From Candidatus Poribacteria bacterium (lineage in GTDB: Bacteria; Poribacteria; DTPJ01), in assembly GCA_011334435.1 (NCBI GenBank), contig DTPJ01000500.1, positions 1 to 6,111 on the forward strand: a stretch of 6,111 nt of DNA, written 5' to 3'. Position numbers and translations under genes: made by a program. Shown here in pieces: positions 1-5,880 of the stretch. The notes below the pieces were generated by a model, which saw only the letters and a list, made by a program, of their open reading frames with translations, was not told the DNA's origin and ran no database searches. Within the stretch, counting starts at the first letter, position 1, and every line of letters starts with the position of its first letter.

Positions 1-1293
1 AGCGAGATCGGGCAATTCAAGTTCAGCTGTAACTAACAAATGAAATATCCCTTGCTCATCACGGAAAGCATAAGGATCGCGATAATGCCCCTTTCTATAA
101 GGCGGTTCTGGTGATGCTAATGGGTTAGGCGTCGTTTTCTTGAAGTTTATGCCATCTAAACTTGTTGCAAGACTGATATATTCACCTACATTAGGCTCTC
201 TTGTGGCATAAAATGCATAATATACGCCTTGATGGAATATGACAGAACCTGTGCAAATTGAGCCTTCAAATTCTTCGGTTATTGGAATTGCCAAAGGGTG
301 ATGCGTCCAATTGATAAGGTCTGTTGATGAGGCATGCGCCCATTGATGCGCCCCATAGCCCCATTTGCTTCTATGATGACGTCTATCAAAAAGATAGAAA
401 AGGTGAAAAATGCCATCATGATAAAATGGCATACAATCCCCTACATTAGTGTTATGACCTCTTGGTTTCCAATATTGCGTTATCGGCTTTTCCTCGCCTA
501 AGATTTGTTTTTCCCGAATTCTTGCTTCTTCTTCACCTCCGCTAATTTTGACTATCTCTTCATCTGACAATGGACGATCCCAGATAGCGATGTGATCTAT
601 AAACCCATAAAATCCTGAAACTATTTTGCCATCATAAGAATCAGCACCTATAAGGAAAGGCTCAGAATTTTCTCGTCTTAAAGACCCAATTGTCCATTCC
701 TCGTCCACTAAGACACCATCAACAAACAGATCAACTTTATAACTATTATATCTAATAACAACATCATGCCAAGTAGTCGCACCTATTATGGATATTGGCA
801 CATTGACCTGTAAAGGACGATCATTTGAATCTAATCCAAGTTCAAAGACCAAAGCTGTCCCTATTTTAGTATCAGCAGAATACATCTTATAAAGCAAATT
901 TTTATCTTCTCCATACTTGGAGAAAATCGGCGCATTCCATCTGCCAGAAGGGTCTTTCAACCTGATGCAAAGAGACATTGTCTTCCCAGCAAGATTTAAT
1001 TTCTCTTTTGATTCTGCTTCTAAGTAACCCCCTCGGAATTCTGCTACATAACCATCTCCTCCATGCCTAAAAGATTCTTCATACTCTTCACCGTTAAGTT
1101 TCACGCCCAAAGTAACATTGTCATGTGAGATAAAAGAGACATTTTTCTGAGTATCATTATTGAGACTTGACATCTGCCAAAAAGCTATGGCATCACCAAA
1201 CAGCAATTTAATATCTGTTCTTTGCTCTTTGTTGACGTTATGCAAATTAGCAGGTGTATTATCAAGCCATAACGACTCAGCTTTTCTATCCAT
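1..1293 (-). CDS. LamG domain plus GH32-like glycoside hydrolase, 3' end cut off by window edge
   Basis: I translated this by hand from ATG at 1293 down to base 1: 431 codons, no stop. Residues about 33-250 look like a LamG/concanavalin-A-like jelly roll, including WHDVVIRYN, DLFVDG and a closing FIDHIAIWDRPLSDEEI. Residues about 272-431 look like the first blades of a clan GH-J (GH32/GH68-type) propeller. D286 in GDCMPFYHDGIFHLFYL sits where the nucleophile of the WMNDPNG motif lies. EGSICTGS (343-350) resembles the SGS blade motif, and RDP at 405-407 matches the transition-state-stabilising motif. The acid/base Glu (EC motif) would lie beyond the edge. No signal peptide is visible, so a cytoplasmic enzyme is likely. 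The start is supported by a strong ribosome site (GGGGGAG, five bases upstream). GH32 enzymes usually cleave beta-fructosides, but the NDPNG box is altered, so the substrate cannot be stated. The gene is divergent from the permease gene. Confidence 0.82.
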   Translation of the reverse strand, partial: MDRKAESLWLDNTPANLHNVNKEQRTDIKLLFGDAIAFWQMSSLNNDTQKNVSFISHDNVTLGVKLNGEEYEESFRHGGDGYVAEFRGGYLEAESKEKLNLAGKTMSLCIRLKDPSGRWNAPIFSKYGEDKNLLYKMYSADTKIGTALVFELGLDSNDRPLQVNVPISIIGATTWHDVVIRYNSYKVDLFVDGVLVDEEWTIGSLRRENSEPFLIGADSYDGKIVSGFYGFIDHIAIWDRPLSDEEIVKISGGEEEARIREKQILGEEKPITQYWKPRGHNTNVGDCMPFYHDGIFHLFYLFDRRHHRSKWGYGAHQWAHASSTDLINWTHHPLAIPITEEFEGSICTGSVIFHQGVYYAFYATREPNVGEYISLATSLDGINFKKTTPNPLASPEPPYRKGHYRDPYAFRDEQGIFHLLVTAELELPDLA

Positions 1294-1407
1294 TGCAACT
1301 CCCCCTCTCAAGTAGTTGCTTTTATAATTGAAAAGCTTGTTTAAATATGAGATAATAAGAATGAATTTTCCTTGCCTCTTTTTCATAAGTAAATACTTTA
1401 TGATCTT

Positions 1408-1436
1408 ATTATAACACTTTAAAAAGTGAATTTCCA
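1408..1436 (-). promoter_or_regulatory. Sigma70-type promoter for the LamG/GH32-like gene
   Basis: Read on the minus strand, TGGAAA (1436-1431) and TATAAT (1413-1408) are separated by exactly 17 bases. The -10 box is a perfect consensus and the -35 matches at four of six positions. Transcription would start near 1401 and give a leader of about 108 bases. An inverted repeat CACTTT-AA-AAAGTG (1415-1428) fills most of the spacer, where a bound repressor would block RNA polymerase. Consensus matching only. Confidence 0.5.
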
Positions 1437-1480
1437 TAGTTTTATTTGACTTTTAGAAATTCCCTCTTCAGAAATTACTA

Positions 1481-1510
1481 TTGATGTCATTTATATATAT
1501 GTAGTAAAAT
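1481..1510 (+). promoter_or_regulatory. Candidate promoter for the permease gene
   Basis: TTGATG (1481-1486) and TAAAAT (1505-1510) are spaced by 18 bases, matching the sigma70 consensus at four and five of six positions. The inferred transcript would start near 1517 and carry the dispersed repeat in a leader of about 115 bases. In such AT-rich DNA this match could arise by chance. Confidence 0.3.
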
Positions 1511-1549
1511 GTAACATTAAGATTGCTTTATTATCTACTATTCATTATT

Positions 1550-1577
1550 CGTCATTTTGAGCAAAGCGAAAAATCTC
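1550..1577. repeat. Single diverged copy of a dispersed TCATTCTGAGCGAAGCGAAGA-type repeat
   Basis: The unit starts CGTCATTTTGAGC and continues AAAGCGAAAAATCTC. It resembles a short interspersed repeat family that I recall from intergenic regions of many unrelated bacteria (consensus near TCATTCTGAGCGAAGCGAAG, then AATCTC). ATTTT (1554-1558) can pair with AAAAT (1570-1574) as a short stem. Only one copy lies in this window, so the repeat call rests on recognition and not on internal repetition. Function is unknown. Confidence 0.5.
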
Positions 1578-1632
1578 TAATTATTGCAAACGTTACCAGT
1601 CACCAAAAACTAACTAAAAACTGTTATTCGCC

Positions 1633-2877
1633 ATGAATATTACCGAAGGGTTTATAATAGGTTTAACTTCATTACTTAAAAACAGGCTACGTTCACTTTT
1701 GACTATGCTTGGGATCATAATAGGCATCTCTGGAGTAGTTGGTATAGTGTCTATTGGATCAGGGGCAAAAAAATTAGTCTTAACGGAATTTGAACGAATT
1801 GGGGCATCTAATGAGATCGTGATCTGGAGAAGAGATCGCATTAAACAAGGAAACAAATGGGTTCGTGTTAGTAGTTCAGAATATCTTGAAAATGAAGATG
1901 CCATTGCCATAGCAGAAAATTGTCCTGATGCTAAATCAGTCCATACAGAAATAGGTCCTTTTGATGCCCAGCTAAAATATTATGATAAAGATAAAATCTC
2001 AAAAGTTATTGGAACAGTTCCAATATATCAAAACAGCAGAAACTGGTTTGTTGATAAGGGAAGGTTTATATCTGATGAGGACATTAAAGATGGTTCAAAG
2101 GTATGTGTTATAGGTTCAAGAGTCTGGGACGAGTTATGCGGAAAGCAGGAAAATGCAATCGGCGATGAAATCAAGATCAATGGCATTAGATTTACCATAA
2201 TAGGCGTTATGCAGGAAAAAGGCAATACAATGGCAAGTCAAGGATGGGACGAGACAATTATTATACCGGTTACCACAGTGCAAAAACGAATGACAAACAC
2301 CCGATATGTCTGGCGAATTCAAATTCAAGCTAAAAGTTTTGAGTTGGTTGATGAAGTTGAGAAACAAGCGATGAGAGTCCTTGAATGGAGACACAAAGAC
2401 GCTCATGACATCTTTGAGACTTGGACAGCTAAAAAAGAGATAAAAAACGTTGAAAAAGTTAGCATGATCATAAAAGGATTACTTGGCGGAGTTGCAAGCA
2501 TTGCACTATTAGTTGGGGGAATTGGTGTTATGAATATCATGCTTGTCTCTGTAACAGAGCGAACATGGGAGATAGGTCTAAGAAAAGCTGTCGGCGCGAG
2601 AAGACGTGATATATTGCTTCAATTTCTTATGGAATCTGCTGCTATCAGTGTTGCAGGTGGAATTATCGGAATACTTTCAGGTGTTATCTTTGGTATAGGT
2701 GGAGCAAAGTTGTTTTCAACTTTTGTCGCCAAAGGGACTGAGTGGCCATCGGTCATTTCTTTCCAATCCGTTTTGATTGCCACCAGTGTTTCGTTTATTA
2801 TTGGCATCGTCTTCGGTCTTTATCCCGCCAATAGGGCAGCAAAACTTATGCCAACCGAAGCTCTCAGACAAAAGTAA
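1633..2877 (+). CDS. MacB/FtsX-family ABC transporter permease
   Basis: A 414-residue inner-membrane protein with the full MacB-type layout. Transmembrane helix 1 is at about residues 22-44, after the amphipathic stretch LLKNRLRSLLTMLGIIIG. A large extracytoplasmic MacB_PCD domain spans about 45-275. Three C-terminal helices lie at about 284-308, 335-362 and 377-400. The cytoplasmic segment VTERTWEIGLRKAVGARRRD (307-326) is the coupling region that contacts the ATPase, and the protein ends with the typical GLYPANRAAKLMPTEALR. Family members act in mechanotransmission: ATP hydrolysis in the cytoplasm moves periplasmic parts to export peptides, lipoproteins or drugs. Substrate is unknown. The usual partner ATPase and MacA-like adaptor genes are not adjacent, so it must pair with proteins encoded elsewhere. 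ATG 1633 is effectively the only start, because an in-frame stop lies at 1615-1617. No Shine-Dalgarno site precedes it, unlike most neighbouring genes. Confidence 0.9.
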   Translation: MNITEGFIIGLTSLLKNRLRSLLTMLGIIIGISGVVGIVSIGSGAKKLVLTEFERIGASNEIVIWRRDRIKQGNKWVRVSSSEYLENEDAIAIAENCPDAKSVHTEIGPFDAQLKYYDKDKISKVIGTVPIYQNSRNWFVDKGRFISDEDIKDGSKVCVIGSRVWDELCGKQENAIGDEIKINGIRFTIIGVMQEKGNTMASQGWDETIIIPVTTVQKRMTNTRYVWRIQIQAKSFELVDEVEKQAMRVLEWRHKDAHDIFETWTAKKEIKNVEKVSMIIKGLLGGVASIALLVGGIGVMNIMLVSVTERTWEIGLRKAVGARRRDILLQFLMESAAISVAGGIIGILSGVIFGIGGAKLFSTFVAKGTEWPSVISFQSVLIATSVSFIIGIVFGLYPANRAAKLMPTEALRQK

Positions 2878-2889
2878 ATAAAACAACTG

Positions 2890-2910
2890 ATTTCAAAAAA
2901 TCTTTGAAAT
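2890..2910. repeat. Inverted repeat over the tal -35 box, possible operator
   Basis: ATTTCAAA (2890-2897) and TTTGAAAT (2903-2910) are perfect reverse complements separated by five bases. The right arm contains the -35 hexamer TTGAAA. There is no T-run after it, so it is a poor intrinsic terminator for the upstream permease gene. A binding site for a dimeric regulator is the simpler reading. This is inference from symmetry alone. Confidence 0.35.
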
Positions 2911-2932
2911 AAATCATCAATAGTGCTATAAT
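2904..2932 (+). promoter_or_regulatory. Extended -10 sigma70 promoter of the tal-trpA-csx3-csx2 run
   Basis: TTGAAA (2904-2909), a 17-base spacer and TATAAT (2927-2932) make a near-ideal sigma70 promoter, strengthened by the extended -10 TGC at 2924-2926. Transcription would start near 2939, about 55 bases before the tal ATG. No other convincing promoter was seen before 5880, so all four downstream genes are probably read from here. Confidence 0.7.
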
Positions 2933-2950
2933 CTCATATCAAAATGAGAT
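2931..2950. repeat. Inverted repeat at the tal transcription start
   Basis: ATCTCAT (2931-2937) and ATGAGAT (2944-2950) are perfect reverse complements around ATCAAA. The element begins at the end of the -10 box and covers the predicted start site. It could be an operator or, if transcription starts further upstream, a small hairpin in the RNA. No regulator is identifiable from the sequence. Confidence 0.35.
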
Positions 2951-2978
2951 AAGAATACGATCAAAAAGGATCAAGGAT

Positions 2979-2984
2979 GAGGAG
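2979..2984 (+). promoter_or_regulatory. Ribosome-binding site deciding the tal start
   Basis: GAGGAG lies nine bases before ATG 2994. A TTG at 2985 directly abuts this site and cannot use it, so ATG 2994 is preferred although the frame stays open to the TTG. Confidence 0.65.
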
Positions 2985-2993
2985 TTGGTAAAA

Positions 2994-4085
2994 ATGACAA
3001 AATTACATGAAGTTGCAAATATTGGTCAATCAATATGGTTAGATTATATTAGCCGATCATTGATAAAATCTGGTGAACTTAAAAATTGGGTAGATAAAGG
3101 GTTGAGAGGTGTAACATCAAATCCATCAATATTTGAAAAGGCTATCAATGGAAGCTCTGATTATGATGACGATATTAAAAAGTTAGTGTCAGAGGGAAAA
3201 TCTGTTGACGAAATATATGAATCTATCGTTATGGATGACATAGCTAATGCTGCGGATGTTCTACGTCCTGTCTATGATTCCACTGATGGTTTAGATGGTT
3301 ATGTCAGCTTAGAGGTCAATCCGAAACTTGCATACAATACCAATGGGACAATCTCCGAAGCAAAGCGTCTGTTTTCCGCACTAAATCGCCCAAATGTGTT
3401 CATAAAAGTCCCTGCTACATCAGAAGGTGTGCCAGCGATTGAAGAGCTTATCGGTGAAGGAGTGAATATAAATGTGACGCTTATATTTTCCATATCGCAC
3501 TATGAAGCGATAGCAGAAGCCTATATAGCGGGTCTTGAAAGGCGATTGAAAGCAGGAAAAGATATATCAAAAATTGCCTCTGTCGCATCATTTTTTGTCA
3601 GTCGTATAGATTCGTTTGTTGACCCATTATTAAAGCAGGCAAATAGAGGCGATCTTTTGGGCAAAACGGCGATAGCTTATGCAAAAATGGTATATGTCAG
3701 ATTTAAGGAGATATTTTTCGGTGAGAGATGGGAAAAGCTATCAAAAAATGGTGCAAGGGTTCAGAGACCTCTTTGGGGAAGCACCAGCACAAAAAATCCT
3801 GATTATCCTGATACAATTTACGTTGACAACTTAATAGGTCCTAATACTGTCAACACTGTTCCAACAAACACGCTCAACGCCTTCATTGATCACGGTATTG
3901 TGTCGTCAACGCTTGAATCTAATATTGATAATGCAAAAGCTGTTTTAGATGAGGTTAGCAAGATAGGTATTGATCTCAATGATGTTACAGAAAAATTACA
4001 GGCAAAAGGTGTGGAATTATTCGCAGAATCATTTGATATGCTTATGGATTCTATCGCAAAAAAGCGTGAAAAGTTTAATAGGTGA
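2994..4085 (+). CDS. tal: Transaldolase
   Basis: Cytoplasmic pentose-phosphate enzyme that moves a dihydroxyacetone unit from sedoheptulose 7-phosphate to glyceraldehyde 3-phosphate, giving erythrose 4-phosphate and fructose 6-phosphate. From ATG 2994 it has 363 residues, in the range of the longer bacterial (cyanobacterial/actinobacterial-like) transaldolases. The class I aldolase features are intact: D17 in SIWLDYI, the substrate-loop motif GVTSNPSIF (39-47), E107 in SLEVNP, the Schiff-base lysine K138 in VFIKVPAT, N160 and T162 in NINVTLIFS, and SFFVSRID (199-206). The region WGSTSTKNPDYPD (261-273) is typical of the long form. Transaldolase B of E. coli uses the equivalent Asp, Glu and Lys. 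It is the first gene of the run behind the promoter at 2904-2932 and is followed five bases later by trpA. An alternative TTG start at 2985 would add three residues. Confidence 0.95.
   Translation: MTKLHEVANIGQSIWLDYISRSLIKSGELKNWVDKGLRGVTSNPSIFEKAINGSSDYDDDIKKLVSEGKSVDEIYESIVMDDIANAADVLRPVYDSTDGLDGYVSLEVNPKLAYNTNGTISEAKRLFSALNRPNVFIKVPATSEGVPAIEELIGEGVNINVTLIFSISHYEAIAEAYIAGLERRLKAGKDISKIASVASFFVSRIDSFVDPLLKQANRGDLLGKTAIAYAKMVYVRFKEIFFGERWEKLSKNGARVQRPLWGSTSTKNPDYPDTIYVDNLIGPNTVNTVPTNTLNAFIDHGIVSSTLESNIDNAKAVLDEVSKIGIDLNDVTEKLQAKGVELFAESFDMLMDSIAKKREKFNR
4080..4085 (+). promoter_or_regulatory. Ribosome-binding site deciding the trpA start, overlapping the tal stop
   Basis: AGGTGA ends five bases before ATG 4091 and contains the TGA stop of tal, so the two genes are probably translationally coupled. 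A GTG at 4082 is also in frame but falls inside this site and has only a poor one of its own. Confidence 0.55.
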
Positions 4086-4090
4086 CAGAT

Positions 4091-4897
4091 ATGATTATCA
4101 ATAGAATAGAGGAAAAATTCAGTAAGTTAAAATTAGATGGCAAAAAGGCTTTCATTCCATTCATAACCGCAGGTGATCCGACACTTGATATTACAAAGTC
4201 TTTAATTTTGAAACTTGAATCCGTTGGTGCTGATATAATAGAATTAGGCGTGCCATTCTCAGACCCAATAGCTGATGGTCCTAGTATTCAGAGATCGTCA
4301 ATAAGGGCATTAAAACATAATACATCTATTAGAGACGTGATCAGATTAGTTTCGGAAGTTAGAGAGGAAACACAAATCCCAATAGTCTTGATGGGATATT
4401 ATAATCCTATTTATAAATATGGAGTAAAAAAATTCGTAAAAGTTGCTGTTTCTGCGGGAATTGACGGCGTCATCATAGCCGATCTACCGCCAGAAGAAGC
4501 ATCTGAATTGATAGAACAGGCAAGACAAAACGGTCTTTCTACTATATTTCTTATAGCACCTACAAGCACAGCGGAGAGAGTTAAAATCATCTCTTCTGCA
4601 AGCACTGGTTATATTTATTGTGTGTCAACTACTGGCGTTACTGGTGTCCGTGATGAAATATCTGACATGCTTGCTCCCACTGTTAGCTTGATAAGACAAT
4701 TTACTGATAAACCTGTTGCTGTCGGATTTGGTGTTTCAACTCCTGATCAGGCTTATGAAGTAGCGAAACTTGCTGATGGGGTTATTATTGGTAGTGCCAT
4801 AGTGAATATCATTGAGAAATATCAGGATAATCCTGATGAAATAATTAAAACAGTCGGCGATTTTGCATATAGCGTTGCGGAAGCTATAAAGAGATAA
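4091..4897 (+). CDS. trpA: Tryptophan synthase alpha chain
   Basis: Splits indole-3-glycerol phosphate into indole and glyceraldehyde 3-phosphate. Indole normally passes through a tunnel to TrpB in the alpha2-beta2 complex. From ATG 4091 the protein has 268 residues, the same as E. coli TrpA. The TIM-barrel signatures are intact: FIPFITAGDP (21-30), catalytic E51 in ELGVPFSDP, catalytic D62 in IADGPSIQ, active-site loop 6 at STTGVTG (179-185), and phosphate-binding VGFGVSTPDQ (211-220) and VIIGSAIV (231-238). Nothing suggests inactivation. Oddly, trpB is not upstream: transaldolase occupies the place where trpB usually sits. TrpB must be encoded elsewhere, or the trp genes are scattered. The next gene, csx3, begins four bases after the stop, so co-transcription is very likely. 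Confidence 0.96.
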   Translation: MIINRIEEKFSKLKLDGKKAFIPFITAGDPTLDITKSLILKLESVGADIIELGVPFSDPIADGPSIQRSSIRALKHNTSIRDVIRLVSEVREETQIPIVLMGYYNPIYKYGVKKFVKVAVSAGIDGVIIADLPPEEASELIEQARQNGLSTIFLIAPTSTAERVKIISSASTGYIYCVSTTGVTGVRDEISDMLAPTVSLIRQFTDKPVAVGFGVSTPDQAYEVAKLADGVIIGSAIVNIIEKYQDNPDEIIKTVGDFAYSVAEAIKR

Positions 4898-4901
4898 AAA
4901 G

Positions 4902-5195
4902 ATGGAAAATATAGAATTTACAACTGATGAGAAAGAAAACTGGACAATCGTTTCTTTTGAAATAAAAGATATTATTTCTCCGGGAGATTTATTGAACTTA
5001 AATCCGCCAAAAGTTAATGCAACAAAAGGCGTTTTGTTGAATGGACGTGGACCTATTTGGCTTTATTGTTGTTTGTCGCATTATTATCATGCAACGGCTT
5101 TTATAGCAACTTGTGATCCTCGGCTTGGGGGCGCTGTTGTTGTTGAATCTCACTCTCAAAGGTTTAGAGTTGGTGAGGTTATCAAGGAGACATAA
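4902..5195 (+). CDS. csx3: CRISPR-associated ring nuclease Csx3 (Crn3)
   Basis: A 97-residue stand-alone Csx3. The family hallmarks are clear: KGVLLNGRGPIWLY (42-55), the histidine-rich LSHYYHATAF (58-67), CDPRLGGAVVVESHS (71-85) and a closing VGEVI. Csx3 proteins form tetramers that hold and cleave cyclic tetra-adenylate, the second messenger of type III CRISPR systems, and so switch off CARF-domain effectors. By comparison with the characterised archaeal protein, H60 or H63 and D72 are the likely catalytic and metal-site residues, although I cannot place them exactly without an alignment. The length matches the single-domain form, without the AAA or kinase fusions known elsewhere. It follows trpA by four bases with only a weak ribosome site (AAAGAGA), suggesting coupling to trpA translation. 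Its own 3' end contains the ribosome site of the next CARF gene. No CRISPR array or Cas10 gene is seen here. Confidence 0.9.
   Translation: MENIEFTTDEKENWTIVSFEIKDIISPGDLLNLNPPKVNATKGVLLNGRGPIWLYCCLSHYYHATAFIATCDPRLGGAVVVESHSQRFRVGEVIKET
5184..5190 (+). promoter_or_regulatory. Strong ribosome-binding site pointing to a non-standard AUA start
   Basis: AAGGAGA lies inside the last codons of csx3. Six bases downstream, where a start codon is expected, the reading frame shows ATA (5197-5199) and no ATG, GTG or TTG. The next possible start, TTG 5212, is 21 bases away and badly placed. Confidence 0.6.
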
Positions 5196-5196
5196 T

Positions 5197-5880
5197 ATAG
5201 CAAATAAACTGTTGACTTTTCTTGGAACGGGCAATTATGTGGAAGTATATCATAAGTATAATGAAGTTCAAAGTGGACCCCACGTCTATATTCAAGAGTC
5301 ACTTATGGAGATTTTCTGCAAAGAATGGAATAATGAAGACAGTGTTGTGATAATTCAGACTTCTGCATCAAAGGAAAAAAATTGGCATGGAGAAAACGGT
5401 CTGGAAAAGAGATTAAATAATCTAAAAAATACATTTAATATTCAAATAGATACATTAGATATTCCTGAAGGAAAAAGTGAAAATGAACTGTGGGAAATGT
5501 TTGAAGCCGTATTAAGTAAGATTGATGAAAAAGATAATATAATTCTTGATGTTACCCATAGTTTCCGATCATTGCCGATCCTTTCGTTGATAATCCTTAA
5601 TTATGCGAAAGCAGTGAAACAGGTAAAAATTGAGAAAATTATATATGCTGTATTTGAGACTTTGGGATCACAAAATGAAGTAAAAGATATGCTTTTAGAA
5701 AAAAGAGTTGTCCCAATATTTGATCTTACACCATTTGTAACACTTTTTGATTGGACAATTGCGGTTAATAGGTTTTTGGAAACAGGAAATGCCTCTAAAA
5801 TCAATGAATTAAGTTCGGAAAAGCTTAAACCTATCTTAAGAGAATCTGAAGGTAGAGAAGGAACTCGTATGCAAGTTTGA
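5197..5880 (+). CDS. csx2: Csx2/TM1812 (DxTHG) family CARF protein lacking a HEPN domain, possible AUA start
   Basis: CARF-domain sensor of the type III CRISPR signalling system, expected to bind cyclic oligoadenylate. From ATA 5197 it has 227 residues and opens (M)ANKLLTFLGTGNY, where family members begin. Family hallmarks follow in order: FLGTGNY (8-14), IQESLMEIFCKEW (32-44), IIQTSASKEKNW (52-63), LDIPEGKSENELWEMFE (88-104), the DxTH motif in DVTHSFRSLP (118-127) and LFDWTIAVNRFLETG (183-197). Family proteins commonly reach about 400 residues and end in a HEPN RNase domain with an R-x4-6-H motif. This one stops at EGREGTRMQV, so the nuclease part is absent. The +1 frame from 5858 reads KELVCKFEKIIVNG and then stops at 5900-5902, so a frameshift and decay is one explanation, and a CARF-only sensor is another. 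The longer frame to ATG 5113 lies inside csx3 and adds unrelated residues. It could also start at TTG 5212. Csx3, encoded just upstream, would remove its ligand. Confidence 0.82.
   Translation: MANKLLTFLGTGNYVEVYHKYNEVQSGPHVYIQESLMEIFCKEWNNEDSVVIIQTSASKEKNWHGENGLEKRLNNLKNTFNIQIDTLDIPEGKSENELWEMFEAVLSKIDEKDNIILDVTHSFRSLPILSLIILNYAKAVKQVKIEKIIYAVFETLGSQNEVKDMLLEKRVVPIFDLTPFVTLFDWTIAVNRFLETGNASKINELSSEKLKPILRESEGREGTRMQV

Larger units (their letters stand above)
1294..1632. other. Divergent AT-rich intergenic region
   Basis: These 339 bases separate the leftward hydrolase gene from the rightward permease gene. No credible coding sequence is seen on either strand. The left part holds the ribosome site and promoter of the hydrolase gene. 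The middle (about 1481-1510) holds a weaker rightward promoter candidate. Positions 1550-1577 hold a dispersed repeat unit. From about 1590 to 1632 the sequence is A- and C-rich with short similar words (ACCAGTCACC, AACTAACTAAAAACTG), and it has no ribosome-binding site before the permease ATG. Confidence 0.6.

Noticed and set aside
1590..1632. Heptamer-like tandem repeat (ACCAGTC, ACCAAAA, ACTAACT)
   Set aside because: The units are too degenerate and too few to be called a repeat array.
1614..1910. Minus-strand open frame over the start of the permease gene
   Set aside because: Composition is unlike a real protein, it has no ribosome site, and it is antisense to a clearly recognised gene. 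The other antisense frames over the permease, tal, trpA and CARF genes were dismissed for the same reason.
2878..2910. Intrinsic terminator after the permease gene
   Set aside because: The ATTTCAAA/TTTGAAAT stem is AT-only and lacks a following T-run. It overlaps the tal -35 box and fits an operator better.
2985..2993. TTG start for transaldolase
   Set aside because: It directly abuts the GAGGAG site, leaving no spacing. ATG 2994 is correctly spaced.
4082..4090. GTG start for trpA with a 4-base overlap with tal
   Set aside because: GTG lies inside the AGGTGA site that serves ATG 4091, and starting at ATG gives the usual 268-residue TrpA length. It remains a minor possibility.
5113..5196. 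Longer start (ATG 5113) for the CARF gene
   Set aside because: It lies inside csx3, has no ribosome site, and would add leucine-rich residues before the family's usual N-terminus. It is an out-of-frame reading of csx3.
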